Shown here piece after piece: positions 14,820 to 14,925 of a stretch of DNA of 14,925 nucleotides. Under the pieces are notes generated by a model. That model saw only the letters and a list, made by a program, of their open reading frames with translations. It ran no database searches and was not told the DNA's origin. Numbering within the stretch: position 1 is the stretch's first letter; each line of letters starts with the position of its first letter. The position numbers and the translations under genes are program-made. Where the stretch lies: assembly GCA_030849065.1 (NCBI GenBank), contig JASAON010001337.1:1-14925 (forward strand), given 5' to 3'. The stretch comes from Jaenimonas drosophilae. Lineage: Eukaryota > Euglenozoa > Kinetoplastea > Trypanosomatida > Trypanosomatidae.

Positions 14820-14925
14820 CTAAAAACCGTTGAACTCCGCCTGTTGAGCAGAGGTAAGTCCAGCTCCACGATCTACGGGGCTCTCTGGGTACTTCTCAAA
14901 GTTGCTCGTATCACCCGCACCACGC
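14820..14925 (-). CDS. PKAC: Protein kinase A catalytic subunit, C-terminal fragment (cut by the window edge)
   Basis: A frame enters from the right edge and ends at TAG 14820-14822, giving 34 residues. It contains GDTSNFEKYPES, the AGC-kinase C-tail signature (GDTSNF-[DE]-x-Y in PKA), and ends AQQAEFNGF, so the last four residues are Phe-x-x-Phe. This is the hydrophobic motif with which PKA catalytic subunits fill their own PIF pocket. The kinase core lies outside the window, so activity cannot be judged. It is upstream of, and co-oriented with, the SIZ/PIAS gene. With the N-terminal fragment at the left edge it shows that two PKAC genes bracket this four-gene interval. This frame is too short for a usual ORF cut-off and is easily missed. 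Confidence 0.9.
   Translation of the reverse strand, partial: RGAGDTSNFEKYPESPVDRGAGLTSAQQAEFNGF

Overview
The window looks like a piece of a kinetoplastid (trypanosomatid) nuclear chromosome. Every convincing gene lies on the minus strand with no cis-introns. Most gene starts have a pyrimidine-rich, AG-free stretch ending in an AG on the sense strand, as expected for spliced-leader trans-splicing of a polycistronic unit. Protein content supports this. Both edges are cut inside genes for a trypanosomatid-type protein kinase A catalytic subunit (PKAC): the N-terminus at the left edge and the C-terminal tail at the right edge. A kinetoplastid-type eIF4E-interacting protein (4EIP) lies between them. 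I cannot name the genus. Base composition is intermediate by eye and less GC-rich than I would expect for Leishmania.

Order in the direction of transcription (right to left): PKAC C-terminal end (14820-14925); a 2.9 kb non-coding gap; a SIZ/PIAS SUMO E3 ligase with SP-RING (9943-11931); an approximately 1.07 kb spacer, most of which reads as an ATG-free leader; 4EIP, Asn- and Gln-rich (7197-8876); a 1.5 kb spacer; a mitochondrial carrier family protein (4756-5697); a 0.33 kb spacer; a TPR - coiled-coil - protein kinase - HECT ubiquitin ligase fusion (589-4428); a 0.5 kb spacer; and the start of a second PKAC gene (90 down to 1). From memory, Leishmania and T. brucei also keep a few genes, 4EIP among them, between two PKAC genes, so this is probably a conserved interval.

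Three genes have start codons shortened to the first ATG, because the longest open frames begin at TTG: 4428, 5697 and 8876.

The most striking item is the 1279-residue fusion protein. Its TPR domain has the five carboxylate-clamp residues of HOP/CHIP-type TPRs at exact spacing (R105, N109, N140, K170, R174). It is followed by a kinase with intact Lys, HGD, DFG and APE motifs, and a HECT domain with an intact catalytic Cys (C1246) and the Phe four residues from the end. This suggests a chaperone-docked kinase/ubiquitin ligase. Second, 4EIP has an 890-nt stretch upstream of its start with no sense-strand ATG, bounded by a long polypyrimidine tract, which looks like an unusually long, selected 5' leader. 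Third, 4EIP carries three internal sequences that echo its own eIF4E-binding motif.
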